57,521 nt of DNA from Shewanella hafniensis (GTDB lineage: Bacteria > Pseudomonadota > Gammaproteobacteria > Enterobacterales > Shewanellaceae): contig NZ_BPFD01000022.1 in NCBI RefSeq assembly GCF_019655335.1, positions 1-57,521 on the forward strand. Direction: 5' to 3'. Shown in pieces: positions 46,347 to 55,543 of this stretch (position 1 is the stretch's first letter; each line of letters starts with the position of its first letter). Both the position numbers and the translations under genes were made by a program. The notes below the pieces were generated by a model. That model saw only the letters and a list, made by a program, of their open reading frames with translations, searched no databases and had not been told where the DNA came from.

Positions 46347-46719
46347 GATAAATCCCTGGATAAAATTAAAACCGCAATTGAGCTTCTAAGTCTACTCGAA
46401 AATCATCTGCCCACTAAGCGCCATAATTGAGCTTTTTGAACATGAGCACACACGCCAAAGCAAAACGTCACTTAAGAGTCATTATGATAGGCAAAGTACG
46501 AGTAATGGCTTTGTGGTATCAATCGCGTGAGTGACTTGGCAAAATCATGACGACAAATAAATTGTACGCCGTGCCGTAATGATTTGTTGTTCAAACCCAA
46601 AGCGGCTAGATTATAAAGAGTTAGCAGTATCCATTAGCTAAAGTTCCAGAGAGCGGCTCATAATGAAGACTTGCAGACCTAAACTCGGGTTGAATGACTT
46701 TCCACAGGGATGTTAATTG
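46347..46719. other. Non-coding gap before the PAS-GGDEF gene
   Basis: The 373 bases hold no gene that I can support. A 17-codon ORF at 46663-46716 ends directly before the next start, in the same frame; see the rejected list. No operator was recognised. Confidence 0.4.
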
Positions 46720-47628
46720 ATGATCAATATTGAACAGATGGCGTTAGTCCTAGATGCACTGCCAGACCCTGCCTTAATATTGTCAAAAAGTGGTCGGTAC
46801 GTGGCAGTATTTGGTGGTAAAGATGGGCGTTATTACCACGATGGCAGTGGCTTAGTCGGCTTGTACCTTACCGATGTATTAAACCCCAATAAAACAAATT
46901 ACTTCTTAGGCATTATTGAGCAAGCCTTGGCTAGCCGAACATTACTGATTGAGGAATATGAACTTAGCAATAAAGATGTCAAAGGCTTGCCCGATGCGGG
47001 CCCAGATAAACCCATTTGGTTTGAGGGGCGAATTCAGGCGTTAGATTTTCTCGTCAATGATGAACCTGTGGTGCTCTGGGTCGCCAGTAATATTTCAAAG
47101 CGGCATGAGCTTGAACTACAACTGCGTCAGCTCAGCGATACCGATCAGCTCACAGGGTTATATAATCGCCGCCGCTTAGAACGTGATTTAACCTTTCAAT
47201 TCGACACTTTTCAGCGCCACCGTACGCCCACCTCAATCTTGATCCTCGATTTAGACCACTTAAAGTCCATCAATGATCAGCTAGGTCACTATGCTGGCGA
47301 TCAAATTATCATCGCAGTTGCCGAAACCTGTCGCACTCAATTTAGAAAAACTGACAGTGCGTATCGTTTTGGTGGTGATGAATTTGTGATTGCCCTTCCC
47401 GGTGTCGAGCATTCGCAAGCGGTTGAATTTGCAGAATACCTCTGCGATTGCTTTTACACTGAACTGCAAAAATATGCGGTTAAAGACTTATTTGCCACAG
47501 TAAGTATCGGGGTTGCCAGTATAGAAGCATTGGATACTTCCTATGAAGACACGCTTAAGCGGGCCGATGCCGCCTTGTATCAAGCTAAACGTAACGGTAA
47601 AAATCGAGTTATCTCAAATACCGCCTGA
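46720..47628 (+). CDS. PAS-GGDEF diguanylate cyclase
   Basis: The 302-residue cytoplasmic protein has an N-terminal PAS domain (DALPDPALILSKSGRYVAVFGG ... IWFEGRIQAL ... SKRHELELQLRQL). The GGDEF domain follows: DTDQLTGLYNRRRLERDL, DLDHLKSINDQLGHYAGD and GGDEF at 218-222. The inhibitory site RKTD at 209-212 is five residues before GGDEF, so it should be an active, product-inhibited cyclase. ATG 46720 is used; an in-frame TTG lies one codon earlier. Confidence 0.94.
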   Translation: MINIEQMALVLDALPDPALILSKSGRYVAVFGGKDGRYYHDGSGLVGLYLTDVLNPNKTNYFLGIIEQALASRTLLIEEYELSNKDVKGLPDAGPDKPIWFEGRIQALDFLVNDEPVVLWVASNISKRHELELQLRQLSDTDQLTGLYNRRRLERDLTFQFDTFQRHRTPTSILILDLDHLKSINDQLGHYAGDQIIIAVAETCRTQFRKTDSAYRFGGDEFVIALPGVEHSQAVEFAEYLCDCFYTELQKYAVKDLFATVSIGVASIEALDTSYEDTLKRADAALYQAKRNGKNRVISNTA

Positions 47629-47730
47629 GCTGGGTTGAACATTTCAAACCACACATAGCAATAACAAGCGCCCTTAATAAGTGATAGCCACAAGTGCTCA
47701 TAAGCAGCACGCATCAAAAGGCAGCCAACA

Positions 47731-47758
47731 AAAAAGCGAACCCTAAGGTTCGCTTTTA
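47731..47758. terminator. Two-way terminator
   Basis: The stem AAAAGCGAACC / GGTTCGCTTTT with a CTAA loop has A- and T-runs on both sides. It separates the PAS-GGDEF gene from the convergent ycaO fusion gene. Confidence 0.9.
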
Positions 47759-47788
47759 AACACATTAAGCTAATGCTAAATAACAGAA

Positions 47789-49978
47789 TTAATTCGCGTC
47801 TTTCGCAGCTTTACGGGCTTGATGCAGTTTTTTATAGCTTTCAATCAATCTTAAATGCGGCTCAATACCTTCGAGCTGCATGCTGGTCTTAGTTAAACCG
47901 CTAAAACGTATTTTTCCTGTAACACTGCCAACCACTTGCTCCATCACTTCCTCACCAAACATACGGGTGAAGTTATGGATAAAATCATCAAGTTCTAACT
48001 CTTCATCTAAAGTCACTTCTAGCACAGCATTCATGGCTTGATAAAACAGGCCGCGTTTAACGGTATTGTCGTTAAACTGCAGGAACTCGCCGACTAGCTC
48101 AATCGCGTCTTCATGTGCACCAAGTGCCAAATAAATCAGGATCTTAAGCTCGATAATCGTGAGCTGACCCCAAACGGTATTTTCATCAAATACAATGCCG
48201 ATTAAGGTGCGAATATCCGTGTAGTTATCGAGTTGGCTTTCTTCTAAACGATTGACCAAATTAGCCAATTGCTTAGTGCTTAACGAATGCAGATTTAGAA
48301 TATCTTCACGGTACGCCAGCGCCTTGTTGGTATTATCCCAAATCAAATCATCAACTGGATAAATCTCCGAATAATCAGGTACTAAAATACGGCACGCCGA
48401 TGCGCCTAAATCGGTAAACTCAGCGATATACACCTCTTTACCTAACGCTTCTAAGATCCCAAACAGGCCGTCAGCTTCTTCTTCGCTGGTGCCAGAAAAA
48501 TCCCATTCGCAGAATTCATAATCAAATTTACTGCTAAAGAAGCGCCATGAAATCACTCCTGTTGAATCAATAAAGTGCTCAACAAAGTTTTCTGGCTCGC
48601 TAACCGCCATGCTGTTAAAGGTCGGTTTTGGCACATCATTTAAGCCTTCAAAGCTACGGCCTTGCAGCAATTCAGTTAAGCTACGCTCTAACGCCACTTC
48701 AAAGCTTGGGTGCGCGCCAAAGGAGGCAAATACACCGCCAGTTTTCGGGTTCATCAGGGTGACGCACATCACTGGGAACTGGCCGCCGAGTGAGGCATCT
48801 TTGACCACAACCGGGAAGCCCTGCTCTTCTAAACCCTTAATGCCCGCGAGGATGCTTGGGTACTTTTCTAGTACAGACATGGGCACATCGGGCAGGACAA
48901 TTTCTTGCTCAATGATTTGGCGTTTTACAGCGCGCTCAAAAATCTCTGATAAGCACTGCACATGGGCTTCTTGCAGGTTATTACCCGCACTCATGCCATT
49001 GCTTAAGAACAGGTTTTCAATCAGGTTCGACGGGAAGTAAACCGTTTCACCGTCAGATTTACGGGTGTAAGGAATCGCACAAATACCGCGCTTAACATTA
49101 CCTGAGTTAGTATCAATCAAGTGCGAGCCGCACAGCTCGTCGTCTGGGTTATAAATCTCTAAGCAATAGTCATCGAGAATACCCGCTGGCAGCGCATCGT
49201 CTTCTTCTGACGCAAACCACTTTTCATTGGGATAATGCACAAATTCGCTATTAGCGATTTCAGTACCAAAGAATTGATCATTATAGAAAAAGTTGTTATT
49301 TAACCGCTCAATAAACTCGCCGAGTGCCGAGCACAGTGCGCTTTCTTTGGTCGCGCCTTTACCATTGGTAAAACACATGGGCGATGCGGCGTCACGAATA
49401 TGCAGTGACCACACGTTCGGCACTATGTTACGCCATGATGAGATCTCAATCTTCATCCCAAGCTCGGCGAGCATGCCCGTCATATTGGCAATGGTCTGCT
49501 CCAGCGGCAGATCTTTACCCAGAATAAAGGTGCTCGATGCGCCATTAGGCTGGCCCATCAGCATAGCATTGGCGTCTGCGTCTAAGTTCTCAACGGTTTC
49601 AATTTTAAATTCTGGGCCCGTTTGTACCACTTTTTTAACCGTACAACGGTCAATCGAGCGAAAAATACCTTCGCGATCTTTATCGGAAATATCTTCTGGC
49701 AATTCAACCTGAATTTGGAAAATCTGGTTATAGCGATCTTCTGGATCGACAATATTGTTCTGCGACAGTCTAATGTTATCCGTTGGAATATCGCGGGCTT
49801 TGCAATACACCTTCACGAAATAGGCCGCACACAGGGCTGACGACGCTAAGAAATAATCAAACGGACTAGGAGCAGAACCATCACCTTTGTAGCGGATCGG
49901 CTGATCGGCGGTAACGGTAAAATCATCAAACTTGGCTTCAAGTCTAAGATTGTCGAGAAAATTAACTTTGATTTCCAT
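47789..49978 (-). CDS. OsmC-YcaO fusion protein
   Basis: The 729-residue product joins an OsmC/Ohr-like domain (about residues 1-135) to a YcaO domain (about 160-560) and a helical C-terminus. The OsmC part shows APSPFDYFLASSALCAAYFV and DRCTVKKVVQ, which carry the paired redox-type cysteines. The YcaO part shows SLHIRDAASPMCFTNGKGATKESALCSALGEFIERL and QEAHVQCLSEIFERAVKRQI, the ATP-binding Glu-rich blocks. YcaO proteins activate amide carbonyls with ATP; E. coli YcaO aids ribosomal S12 methylthiolation. The added OsmC domain may supply a thiol or sulfur function. No peptide precursor or TfuA gene is nearby. Confidence 0.9.
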   Translation of the reverse strand: MEIKVNFLDNLRLEAKFDDFTVTADQPIRYKGDGSAPSPFDYFLASSALCAAYFVKVYCKARDIPTDNIRLSQNNIVDPEDRYNQIFQIQVELPEDISDKDREGIFRSIDRCTVKKVVQTGPEFKIETVENLDADANAMLMGQPNGASSTFILGKDLPLEQTIANMTGMLAELGMKIEISSWRNIVPNVWSLHIRDAASPMCFTNGKGATKESALCSALGEFIERLNNNFFYNDQFFGTEIANSEFVHYPNEKWFASEEDDALPAGILDDYCLEIYNPDDELCGSHLIDTNSGNVKRGICAIPYTRKSDGETVYFPSNLIENLFLSNGMSAGNNLQEAHVQCLSEIFERAVKRQIIEQEIVLPDVPMSVLEKYPSILAGIKGLEEQGFPVVVKDASLGGQFPVMCVTLMNPKTGGVFASFGAHPSFEVALERSLTELLQGRSFEGLNDVPKPTFNSMAVSEPENFVEHFIDSTGVISWRFFSSKFDYEFCEWDFSGTSEEEADGLFGILEALGKEVYIAEFTDLGASACRILVPDYSEIYPVDDLIWDNTNKALAYREDILNLHSLSTKQLANLVNRLEESQLDNYTDIRTLIGIVFDENTVWGQLTIIELKILIYLALGAHEDAIELVGEFLQFNDNTVKRGLFYQAMNAVLEVTLDEELELDDFIHNFTRMFGEEVMEQVVGSVTGKIRFSGLTKTSMQLEGIEPHLRLIESYKKLHQARKAAKDAN

Positions 49979-50236
49979 TGAATATGATTTCCACTAAATA
50001 TGCGAGTCTGTAGCAGCCCATCGACCAAGTCGCGTCATTGGTAATGAGTCATTAAGGGTGAATTATCGGTGTTTTTGGCCCATTAGTCTTGGGTTAATTA
50101 TGTTAAAAACCACAATCAGGGCATTTGCGACTGAGCTTAGTGGGTTGAGTAGCGGGTTTGAGTTGGGGCTTAAACTAAATAACAGGAAGGCCAAGTAAGC
50201 CAATCGGTCGCAGAGTGACACTCTGTGCGAGAAAAA

Positions 50237-50467
50237 TTATGGATGTTTTTCAGTCTCTCGCTTAACCAACAGAAAGGTTAAATACATCTTAGTGGGTAAT
50301 GACAAGGCCATGCCAAAGGCGACACACATGGCGCTGATAATAATCCCTTGCACGCCCATCGCCTCAACGGTTTCATTAAAGTTATGCAGATAAATACCCA
50401 GCGCAATAAGACAAATACCCACACTAATGCAGATTTTCAGCGTTAAAATCAGCTTTTCATTCGTCAC
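50237..50467 (-). CDS. Small two-helix membrane protein
   Basis: The 76-residue product has two membrane helices (ICISVGICLIALGIYL and GIIISAMCVAFGMAL) separated by a short loop. It has a charged C-terminus (LLVKRETEKHP). The frame opens with GTG, with GGGCGGAA upstream. Codon use is normal, and the clean helix-loop-helix makes chance unlikely. I do not recognise the family. Confidence 0.6.
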   Translation of the reverse strand: MTNEKLILTLKICISVGICLIALGIYLHNFNETVEAMGVQGIIISAMCVAFGMALSLPTKMYLTFLLVKRETEKHP

Positions 50468-50609
50468 TGTTCCGCCCTTACCCTTTGCCGCTATGTCGCT
50501 TTGCTACTGGTCCGCTGCAAATCAGATATCCGCTCAAGGTTTGCAAAATTCTAGCCACCATTTGCATCAAGTTTAACTAATATAGTGGACGCATTTCCCC
50601 CAGAGAGCC

Positions 50610-50623
50610 TTGATTAAGATCAA
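50610..50623. promoter_or_regulatory. FNR/EtrA-type box
   Basis: TTGATTAAGATCAA is a perfect match to the FNR consensus TTGAT-N4-ATCAA. It lies about 150 bases before the chemoreceptor start and about 143 before the divergent small membrane protein. Oxygen-linked control of one or both is likely. Confidence 0.65.
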
Positions 50624-50772
50624 CGAAAGTAGCCCAATTTAAGGTGCACCCAACCCATGAGGCATAAGAAAAAAGCGTGCTTTTTGTCATTTACATTATA
50701 TTTTTGTTAACTTAAGCACTTAAGAATATGGGAAATTAGCTATACTGCCCTGCAATAAAAAGGATGTTCATC

Positions 50773-52452
50773 ATGGAGTCGTCAAGCATGTCTAATTTCA
50801 GTTTACGTAATAAATTACTGCTGTTATCACTATTCCCGTTAATCCTGACCCTGTGCATTCTCATGACAGTTTCTTACTATGTCGAACAAAGCGCCCTTGC
50901 AGATGAAGTCACGACCTTTAGAACTAAGCTTATCGGTGAACGTAAAACCCAAATAAAAGAAGCCACCGAAATTGCGGCCGGCATAGTGCAATATCAGTTG
51001 TCTTTAAAAGAAAATGGCAATGTGAACCAAGCGCTCCGTGATATCCGTTTTGGCAGTTCTGGTTACTTCTTTATTTACGACTCCCAAGGCAAAAACCTGT
51101 TCCATGCCGTCATGCCCAACCTCGAAGGGCAAAATAAAATTGATATGACAGATCCCCGCGGCACAAAAATCATTGTTGGTTTACTCGATGCTGCTAAAAG
51201 GGGCGACGGTAACTTCTCCTTCTATTTCCAAAAACCGAATACCAATGAGCAAATTGAAAAAATCGGTTACTCAATGATGATCCCTGGCACTGACTGGATG
51301 CTAGGCACGGGCGCTTATATCGATGATATCGACGCTGTCGTTGAGGATTATCGTGCAACTGTCACTGAGCAGATGATCGAAAAATCCTATGCCATTCTGT
51401 TAATTGCGCTGTTACTCGCCGCGATGACTGCCGCTGTTATTCTGATCACCGCCCAACGTATGGTCGCGCCTATTAAAAATATGGCAGACAATTTAAACGA
51501 CATCGCCAAAGGCGAAGGCGATTTAACCAAACGTCTTATTGTGAAAGGTGAAGATGAAATTGCACAACTAGGCCAATCCTTTAACCTGTTTGTCGATAAA
51601 CTCCAAACCATCATAGGCGATGTGGCAAACGCGACCGCTAAAGTTAAAACCGCAGCCAACGCGATTCACGATCAAACCAAAGTGATGTCGAACCAACTCA
51701 TCAGCCATAACAATGAAACCGATCAAGTAGTTACTGCTATTACTGAAATGTCAGCTACCGCCAGCGAAGTGGCGCAAAATACCACCCAAGTGGCAGAAGC
51801 GACTCACGCTGCCACTGGCGATGTAGCCAATGCTCAGCGCTGCGTCGATGCGTCTTTAGAAGAAATTTCGGCACTCATGGCGCAAATCAATAATGCGGCG
51901 AGCAGCATTCAATCCTTGAGCGAACAATCTAAAAAAATCAACAATGTGCTGTCAGTGATTGGCGGTATTGCTGAGCAAACTAACCTATTAGCATTAAATG
52001 CCGCCATCGAAGCGGCCCGCGCCGGAGAACAGGGCAGAGGCTTTGCCGTGGTGGCCGATGAAGTACGTAACTTAGCGAGCCGAACGCAATCAAGCACGCT
52101 AGAAATCAATGAGATGCTGTCAGAACTGCACAAGCTTGTGGCGCTAGCGGTGAAAACGATGGAAGAAAGTCAGCAAAGCTGCGTACGCTCGGTAGACTCA
52201 TCGCGCGCAATCTCAGAAAGCCTAGGCTCAGTGACATCGGCGGTCACGGCCATTAACGACATGAGCACCCAAATTGCGACAGCGGCGACCGAGCAAAGCT
52301 CTGTGACCGAAGAAATCAACCGTAATGTGTTCGCCATCCAAGAGATTGTGAATGAGTTACTCCATTCCAGCGAAGATGCTGCCAGAGTCAGCCAAACCGT
52401 ATCACAAGAAGGCATTAACTTAGGTAAACTCGTCGGTCAGTTTAAAATTTAA
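50773..52452 (+). CDS. Methyl-accepting chemotaxis protein with Cache domain
   Basis: The order is: membrane helix at about residues 15-35 ([20 protein letters not shown]); periplasmic single-Cache domain at about 40-195 ([34 protein letters not shown]); membrane helix at about 205-225; HAMP at about 228-280; and a signalling domain whose tip reads [20 protein letters not shown] from about residue 404. It senses a small ligand and signals to CheA. ATG 50773 has AAGG upstream; ATG 50764 and 50788 are alternatives. Confidence 0.95.
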   Translation: MESSSMSNFSLRNKLLLLSLFPLILTLCILMTVSYYVEQSALADEVTTFRTKLIGERKTQIKEATEIAAGIVQYQLSLKENGNVNQALRDIRFGSSGYFFIYDSQGKNLFHAVMPNLEGQNKIDMTDPRGTKIIVGLLDAAKRGDGNFSFYFQKPNTNEQIEKIGYSMMIPGTDWMLGTGAYIDDIDAVVEDYRATVTEQMIEKSYAILLIALLLAAMTAAVILITAQRMVAPIKNMADNLNDIAKGEGDLTKRLIVKGEDEIAQLGQSFNLFVDKLQTIIGDVANATAKVKTAANAIHDQTKVMSNQLISHNNETDQVVTAITEMSATASEVAQNTTQVAEATHAATGDVANAQRCVDASLEEISALMAQINNAASSIQSLSEQSKKINNVLSVIGGIAEQTNLLALNAAIEAARAGEQGRGFAVVADEVRNLASRTQSSTLEINEMLSELHKLVALAVKTMEESQQSCVRSVDSSRAISESLGSVTSAVTAINDMSTQIATAATEQSSVTEEINRNVFAIQEIVNELLHSSEDAARVSQTVSQEGINLGKLVGQFKI

Positions 52453-52460
52453 AATATTTT

Positions 52461-52504
52461 CAATGGGTTGCAAGCTAAATAAGACATAGCAACCCATTGG
52501 TTTG
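52461..52504 (+). terminator. Likely terminator after the chemoreceptor gene
   Basis: The 11-base stem CAATGGGTTGC / GCAACCCATTG has a 17-base loop and is followed by GTTTG. The long loop and short T-run make it less certain. Confidence 0.55.
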
Positions 52505-52674
52505 CTGAAAATGTAAGATAAAGTCTCTGCCTTGCTGAGGCCGATGGCAGTGGAATTGAAGGATTGTGGATTGTGGATTGGAAGTTGAAGGCGCTACTTT
52601 TAATTTCAAAAAGTAAAACTTAAATCCGCTTACCTACGTATACAACCCAAATACTCAACTCAGTAGAAATGACC

Positions 52675-52854
52675 ATGTTTTCAATCTTTAAGAAAAATCC
52701 CTTAAAAAAATTAACTCAGCAATACAATGCCAAGCTTGAACAAGCGATGCATGCACAGAGAAAAGGCGATATTCGGTCCTACTCAATGCTGACCGCTGAA
52801 GCCGAGCAAATAGAAAATCAAATAAAAGTGCTAGAAAAAGCAACTCAGCAATAG
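52675..52854 (+). CDS. Small DUF6435-type protein
   Basis: The 59-residue product starts MFSIFKKNPLKKLTQQYNAK and continues as a charged helix (EQAMHAQRKGDIRSYSML, then AEAEQIENQIKVLEK). This matches the short DUF6435 group of gammaproteobacteria, function unknown. The ATG at 52675 gives the family's MFSIFKK start; an in-frame ATG lies two codons earlier. The ribosome site is weak. Confidence 0.7.
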   Translation: MFSIFKKNPLKKLTQQYNAKLEQAMHAQRKGDIRSYSMLTAEAEQIENQIKVLEKATQQ

Positions 52855-52885
52855 AGGCGCATAGCGAGAACGCGAAACAAGCAAA

Positions 52886-53302
52886 CTACCAAGAGTCGGC
52901 TTGAAAACGTGCCAATCTGGCCTCTGTGATAGTGCATTGCGTCAGTTGCATCAACTCACCTAAAGTGATCGCGGGATTGTCTGCGATAAGCCGAATCAAC
53001 TTAGCGTCTAAGGGCTCTAGCTTGTCCGCATGTTGCAGCAAGGCTGACTCCAACTTTTTAATAAGATAGCCAAACTGGCCATCATTAGCGATTAGCTGCT
53101 GCGCCAGCAATGGCTCACTTTGTAAATGCGCACTGCAGGATTGGATCTTAATCGCCGCGCCAACTATGCACCAATTCCTTGAACGCCGCACACGCTTAAG
53201 CTCGCAATCATACTGAGTTGCAATCGCCTGAGCCTGTTTAACCGCCTCCCGCCCAATTCGATGAATGAGCGAGGGCAGCGAGATACTAATGTCGTCGTTC
53301 AT
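52886..53302 (-). CDS. Ribosome-recycling-factor-like small protein (RRF_GI type)
   Basis: The 138-residue protein has the two blocks ISLPSLIHRIGREAVKQAQAIA and CELKRVRRSRNW. From memory these mark a short Shewanella/Vibrio family labelled ribosome recycling factor-like (RRF_GI). It is not the normal Frr. The C-terminus looks like a small winged helix (DAKLIRLIADNPAITLGELMQLTQCTITEARLAR). The basic RRSRNW motif suggests nucleic-acid contact. Actual function is untested as far as I know. Confidence 0.7.
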   Translation of the reverse strand: MNDDISISLPSLIHRIGREAVKQAQAIATQYDCELKRVRRSRNWCIVGAAIKIQSCSAHLQSEPLLAQQLIANDGQFGYLIKKLESALLQHADKLEPLDAKLIRLIADNPAITLGELMQLTQCTITEARLARFQADSW

Positions 53303-53462
53303 AACGCTTGGTTAACCGCTCTTTGATGCCTGCATGGATAAAGGGAAAAGCCTGCTCGACTTTACATTCAAATACAAAAATTCAATGCGCGGCAGTTTAC
53401 TCTGCCTCACTTTATTCTAAAAGCTCCGCCCTCTGCCGGATAAGATTTGATGCTTTTACTCA

Positions 53463-54350
53463 TTAACCCACATATTTTGAGTGAGTTTCGCACCAAGTTT
53501 GTAGCTTATGTTGTAAATCACGCAGCTTCTTTGGGTAATGGCTCTGCTTGGCATAAACCATATACAACTCATGTGGATAGCATTGCCATTGGGGAACGAG
53601 CAAAGTGAGTTTATGCTGAGCGATATCCTCCTCTACCAAATAATAAGGCAGGCTAGCGATACCTGTACCACTCAAAGTAAGCAAATGTGTAGTGGCATAG
53701 TTTGAACTACACAGTGCAGGCTCAAAAGTGAGCATGAGACTGTCCCCAGCGAGCGGTTCAAACACCCACTGAGTTTCACCCGAAGACAATAGACGATAAT
53801 GGCGTAAATCATCAGGGTGACGCACCTCTGCGGCGGCGGGATGTGTGGGCGCAACCACTAAGACATGGCGAATTCTGCCAAGATATCTGGCGATAAGATT
53901 ATCGCTGTGCGCAATGCTTGTTCTTAAGGCGAGATCAAACTTGCCGAACTCAACATCTTGAATATTCTGCTCAAAACACAGTTCGAGTTTCACTTGAGGA
54001 TACGCAGCAATAAACTGGAGCAGCATAGGACTCAGCAATTTTTTGCCCAGTTCCGTTGGGGCGGTAAATTTTAAAGTGCCACAGGAGTCCTGCGTTAAGT
54101 CCTGCACTAAACGCCCAGCTTCATTGGCCAGCCTCTCGATTTCGCAGGCTTTACCAAATAACGCTTGCCCTGCTTCGGTCATTGATACTCGCCGAGTGGT
54201 TCGGTGGAGTAATTGACAACCCATTTCATCTTCAAGGGATTTAACATGGCGCGATACTAAGCCTTTAGAAGCCCCGAGTTGTTCAGACGCAGCGCTAAAA
54301 CTGTGCATTTTGGCAACCAACATAAATGACTGCAGATGGGTGAGATTCAT
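53463..54350 (-). CDS. LysR-family transcriptional regulator
   Basis: The N-terminal winged helix (MNLTHLQSFMLVAKMHSFSAASEQLGASKGLVSRHVKSLEDEMG is its extent; HTH is SFSAASEQLGASKGLVSRHV) is followed by a LysR sensor domain. It is of the DsdC/AaeR-like type with LLHRTTRRVSMTEAG. It is divergent from an SDR gene, which it probably controls. ATG 54350 is preferred over the TTG at 54353. Length 295 is typical. Confidence 0.92.
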   Translation of the reverse strand: MNLTHLQSFMLVAKMHSFSAASEQLGASKGLVSRHVKSLEDEMGCQLLHRTTRRVSMTEAGQALFGKACEIERLANEAGRLVQDLTQDSCGTLKFTAPTELGKKLLSPMLLQFIAAYPQVKLELCFEQNIQDVEFGKFDLALRTSIAHSDNLIARYLGRIRHVLVVAPTHPAAAEVRHPDDLRHYRLLSSGETQWVFEPLAGDSLMLTFEPALCSSNYATTHLLTLSGTGIASLPYYLVEEDIAQHKLTLLVPQWQCYPHELYMVYAKQSHYPKKLRDLQHKLQTWCETHSKYVG

Positions 54351-54449
54351 CAATTAAATCCATTAACGAAACAATGTGGTGATTATATGCGCTTTTTCTA
54401 TTTAATTAACCAGACTATCCTCAATTCGTATTCAATTTAGGAGCATGTT

Positions 54450-55076
54450 ATGAAAATAGTCGTAGTGGGTGCATCAGGCACAGTCGGACAAGCGATAGTC
54501 CGCTTATTTCATTCAACTCAGCATGAAGTTATTCAGGTAGGGCGAACAACGGGGGATGTCCTGATAGACATTCGGGATGAACATTCACTCCATCAAGGGC
54601 TAAAAAAAGTCGGTAAAGTCGATGTAATTATCGCAGCGATGGGAGACGTCGCCTTTAAACCCTTTGCCCAACTCGACCAAGCCGATTGGCAAAAAGGCAT
54701 ACAGAGCAAATTGTTAGGCCAAATCCAGTTAGTGCAAATTGGCAGTCAGTTTTTAAATGCGGGCGGCAGTTTTACACTAACCAGTGGCATTATCGCCGAT
54801 GTCCCAGTAAAAGATGGCGTTAGCGCCGCCACCATAAACGGCGCACTTGAGCATTTTGTTACCGCCGTCGCGGGAGAATTACCTGCGCAGCAGCGAATAA
54901 ACATTGTCAGCCCAACGGTATTAAGCGAGTCGTTAGCGAGCTATCAGGACTATTTCCCCGGTTTTAGTGCAATCAATGCCGACACATTAGCCAAGGTTTA
55001 TTTGCGCTCAGTCATGGGCAGAGAAAACGGCCGAGTGCTGAAAGCCTTTTCCAGTTGCGGTGCAGTCTTGCCCTAA
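54450..55076 (+). CDS. Short-chain dehydrogenase/reductase
   Basis: The N-terminal MKIVVVGASGTVGQAIVRLF is the glycine-rich NAD(P) site, and VGRTTGDVLIDI follows the second strand. The protein is short (208), and the usual YxxxK is replaced: the residues at that place read GVSAATINGALEHFVTAVAGEL. This atypical small SDR group is common in proteobacteria. Substrate unknown. The divergent LysR gene is 99 bases away. TAGGAG precedes the ATG. Confidence 0.85.
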   Translation: MKIVVVGASGTVGQAIVRLFHSTQHEVIQVGRTTGDVLIDIRDEHSLHQGLKKVGKVDVIIAAMGDVAFKPFAQLDQADWQKGIQSKLLGQIQLVQIGSQFLNAGGSFTLTSGIIADVPVKDGVSAATINGALEHFVTAVAGELPAQQRINIVSPTVLSESLASYQDYFPGFSAINADTLAKVYLRSVMGRENGRVLKAFSSCGAVLP

Positions 55077-55121
55077 CAGCATGTCCTAACTGCAATGCCC
55101 TAACAGCTGTGCCCTAACAGG
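55070..55121. repeat. Degenerate tandem repeat over the SDR stop codon
   Basis: Four units of about 13-14 bases: GCCCTAACAGC at 55070, GTCCTAACTGC at 55083, GCCCTAACAGC at 55097 and GCCCTAACAGG at 55111. The first contains the stop of the SDR gene. Confidence 0.75.
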
Positions 55122-55240
55122 ACAACCGAACCTTGTAACGCAAGGCGCGTAATCAGTCACAGTTAAAGTCTTGAGCGTTGCGCTGGGATTGCCTACAATA
55201 GCGCACGCTTTTTCACTATAGACAATGACAGATCACGACC

Positions 55241-55486
55241 ATGACCGACACAACATCATTACCTGCTTTACCGGATCGCCTTTCCGTTAACCCACGCAGC
55301 CCACACCATGTGGCAGAAATTTTCGAGCACGATATCGGTATTAAGCTCAACGGCAAAGAGCGTTTTGATGTCGAAGAATATTGCATCAGTGAAGGTTGGG
55401 TAAAAGTGCCAAGCAAATCCTTAGACCGCCGCGGCCAACCTCTTTTACTCACAGTAAAAGGCACAGTTGAAGCCTTTTATCGTTAA
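55241..55486 (+). CDS. DUF3297 family protein
   Basis: The 81-residue protein (LPDRLSVNPRSPHHVAEIFE, then GIKLNGKERFDVEEYCISEG, then RRGQPLLLTVKGTVEAFYR) matches the DUF3297 family, found across proteobacteria at this length. Function is unknown. It is closed by a strong terminator. Confidence 0.9.
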   Translation: MTDTTSLPALPDRLSVNPRSPHHVAEIFEHDIGIKLNGKERFDVEEYCISEGWVKVPSKSLDRRGQPLLLTVKGTVEAFYR

Positions 55487-55508
55487 GCTTGCAAAGAGCT
55501 AGATCATA

Positions 55509-55537
55509 AAAACGGCCAATTAATATTGGCCGTTTTG
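55509..55537. terminator. Two-way terminator
   Basis: The stem AAAACGGCCAAT / ATTGGCCGTTTT with a TAAT loop serves the DUF3297 gene and the convergent fragment. Confidence 0.9.
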
Positions 55538-55543
55538 GTTTGC

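Noticed and set aside
46663..46716. 17-codon ORF directly before the PAS-GGDEF start
   Set aside because: It is in the same frame and ends in TAA just before the TTG/ATG start, which is suggestive of a leader peptide. It has no good ribosome site and no composition bias, so chance is likelier.
47789..49978. YcaO gene as part of a RiPP cluster
   Set aside because: No short precursor peptide, dehydrogenase, TfuA or exporter is next to it; the neighbour is a GGDEF gene on the opposite strand.
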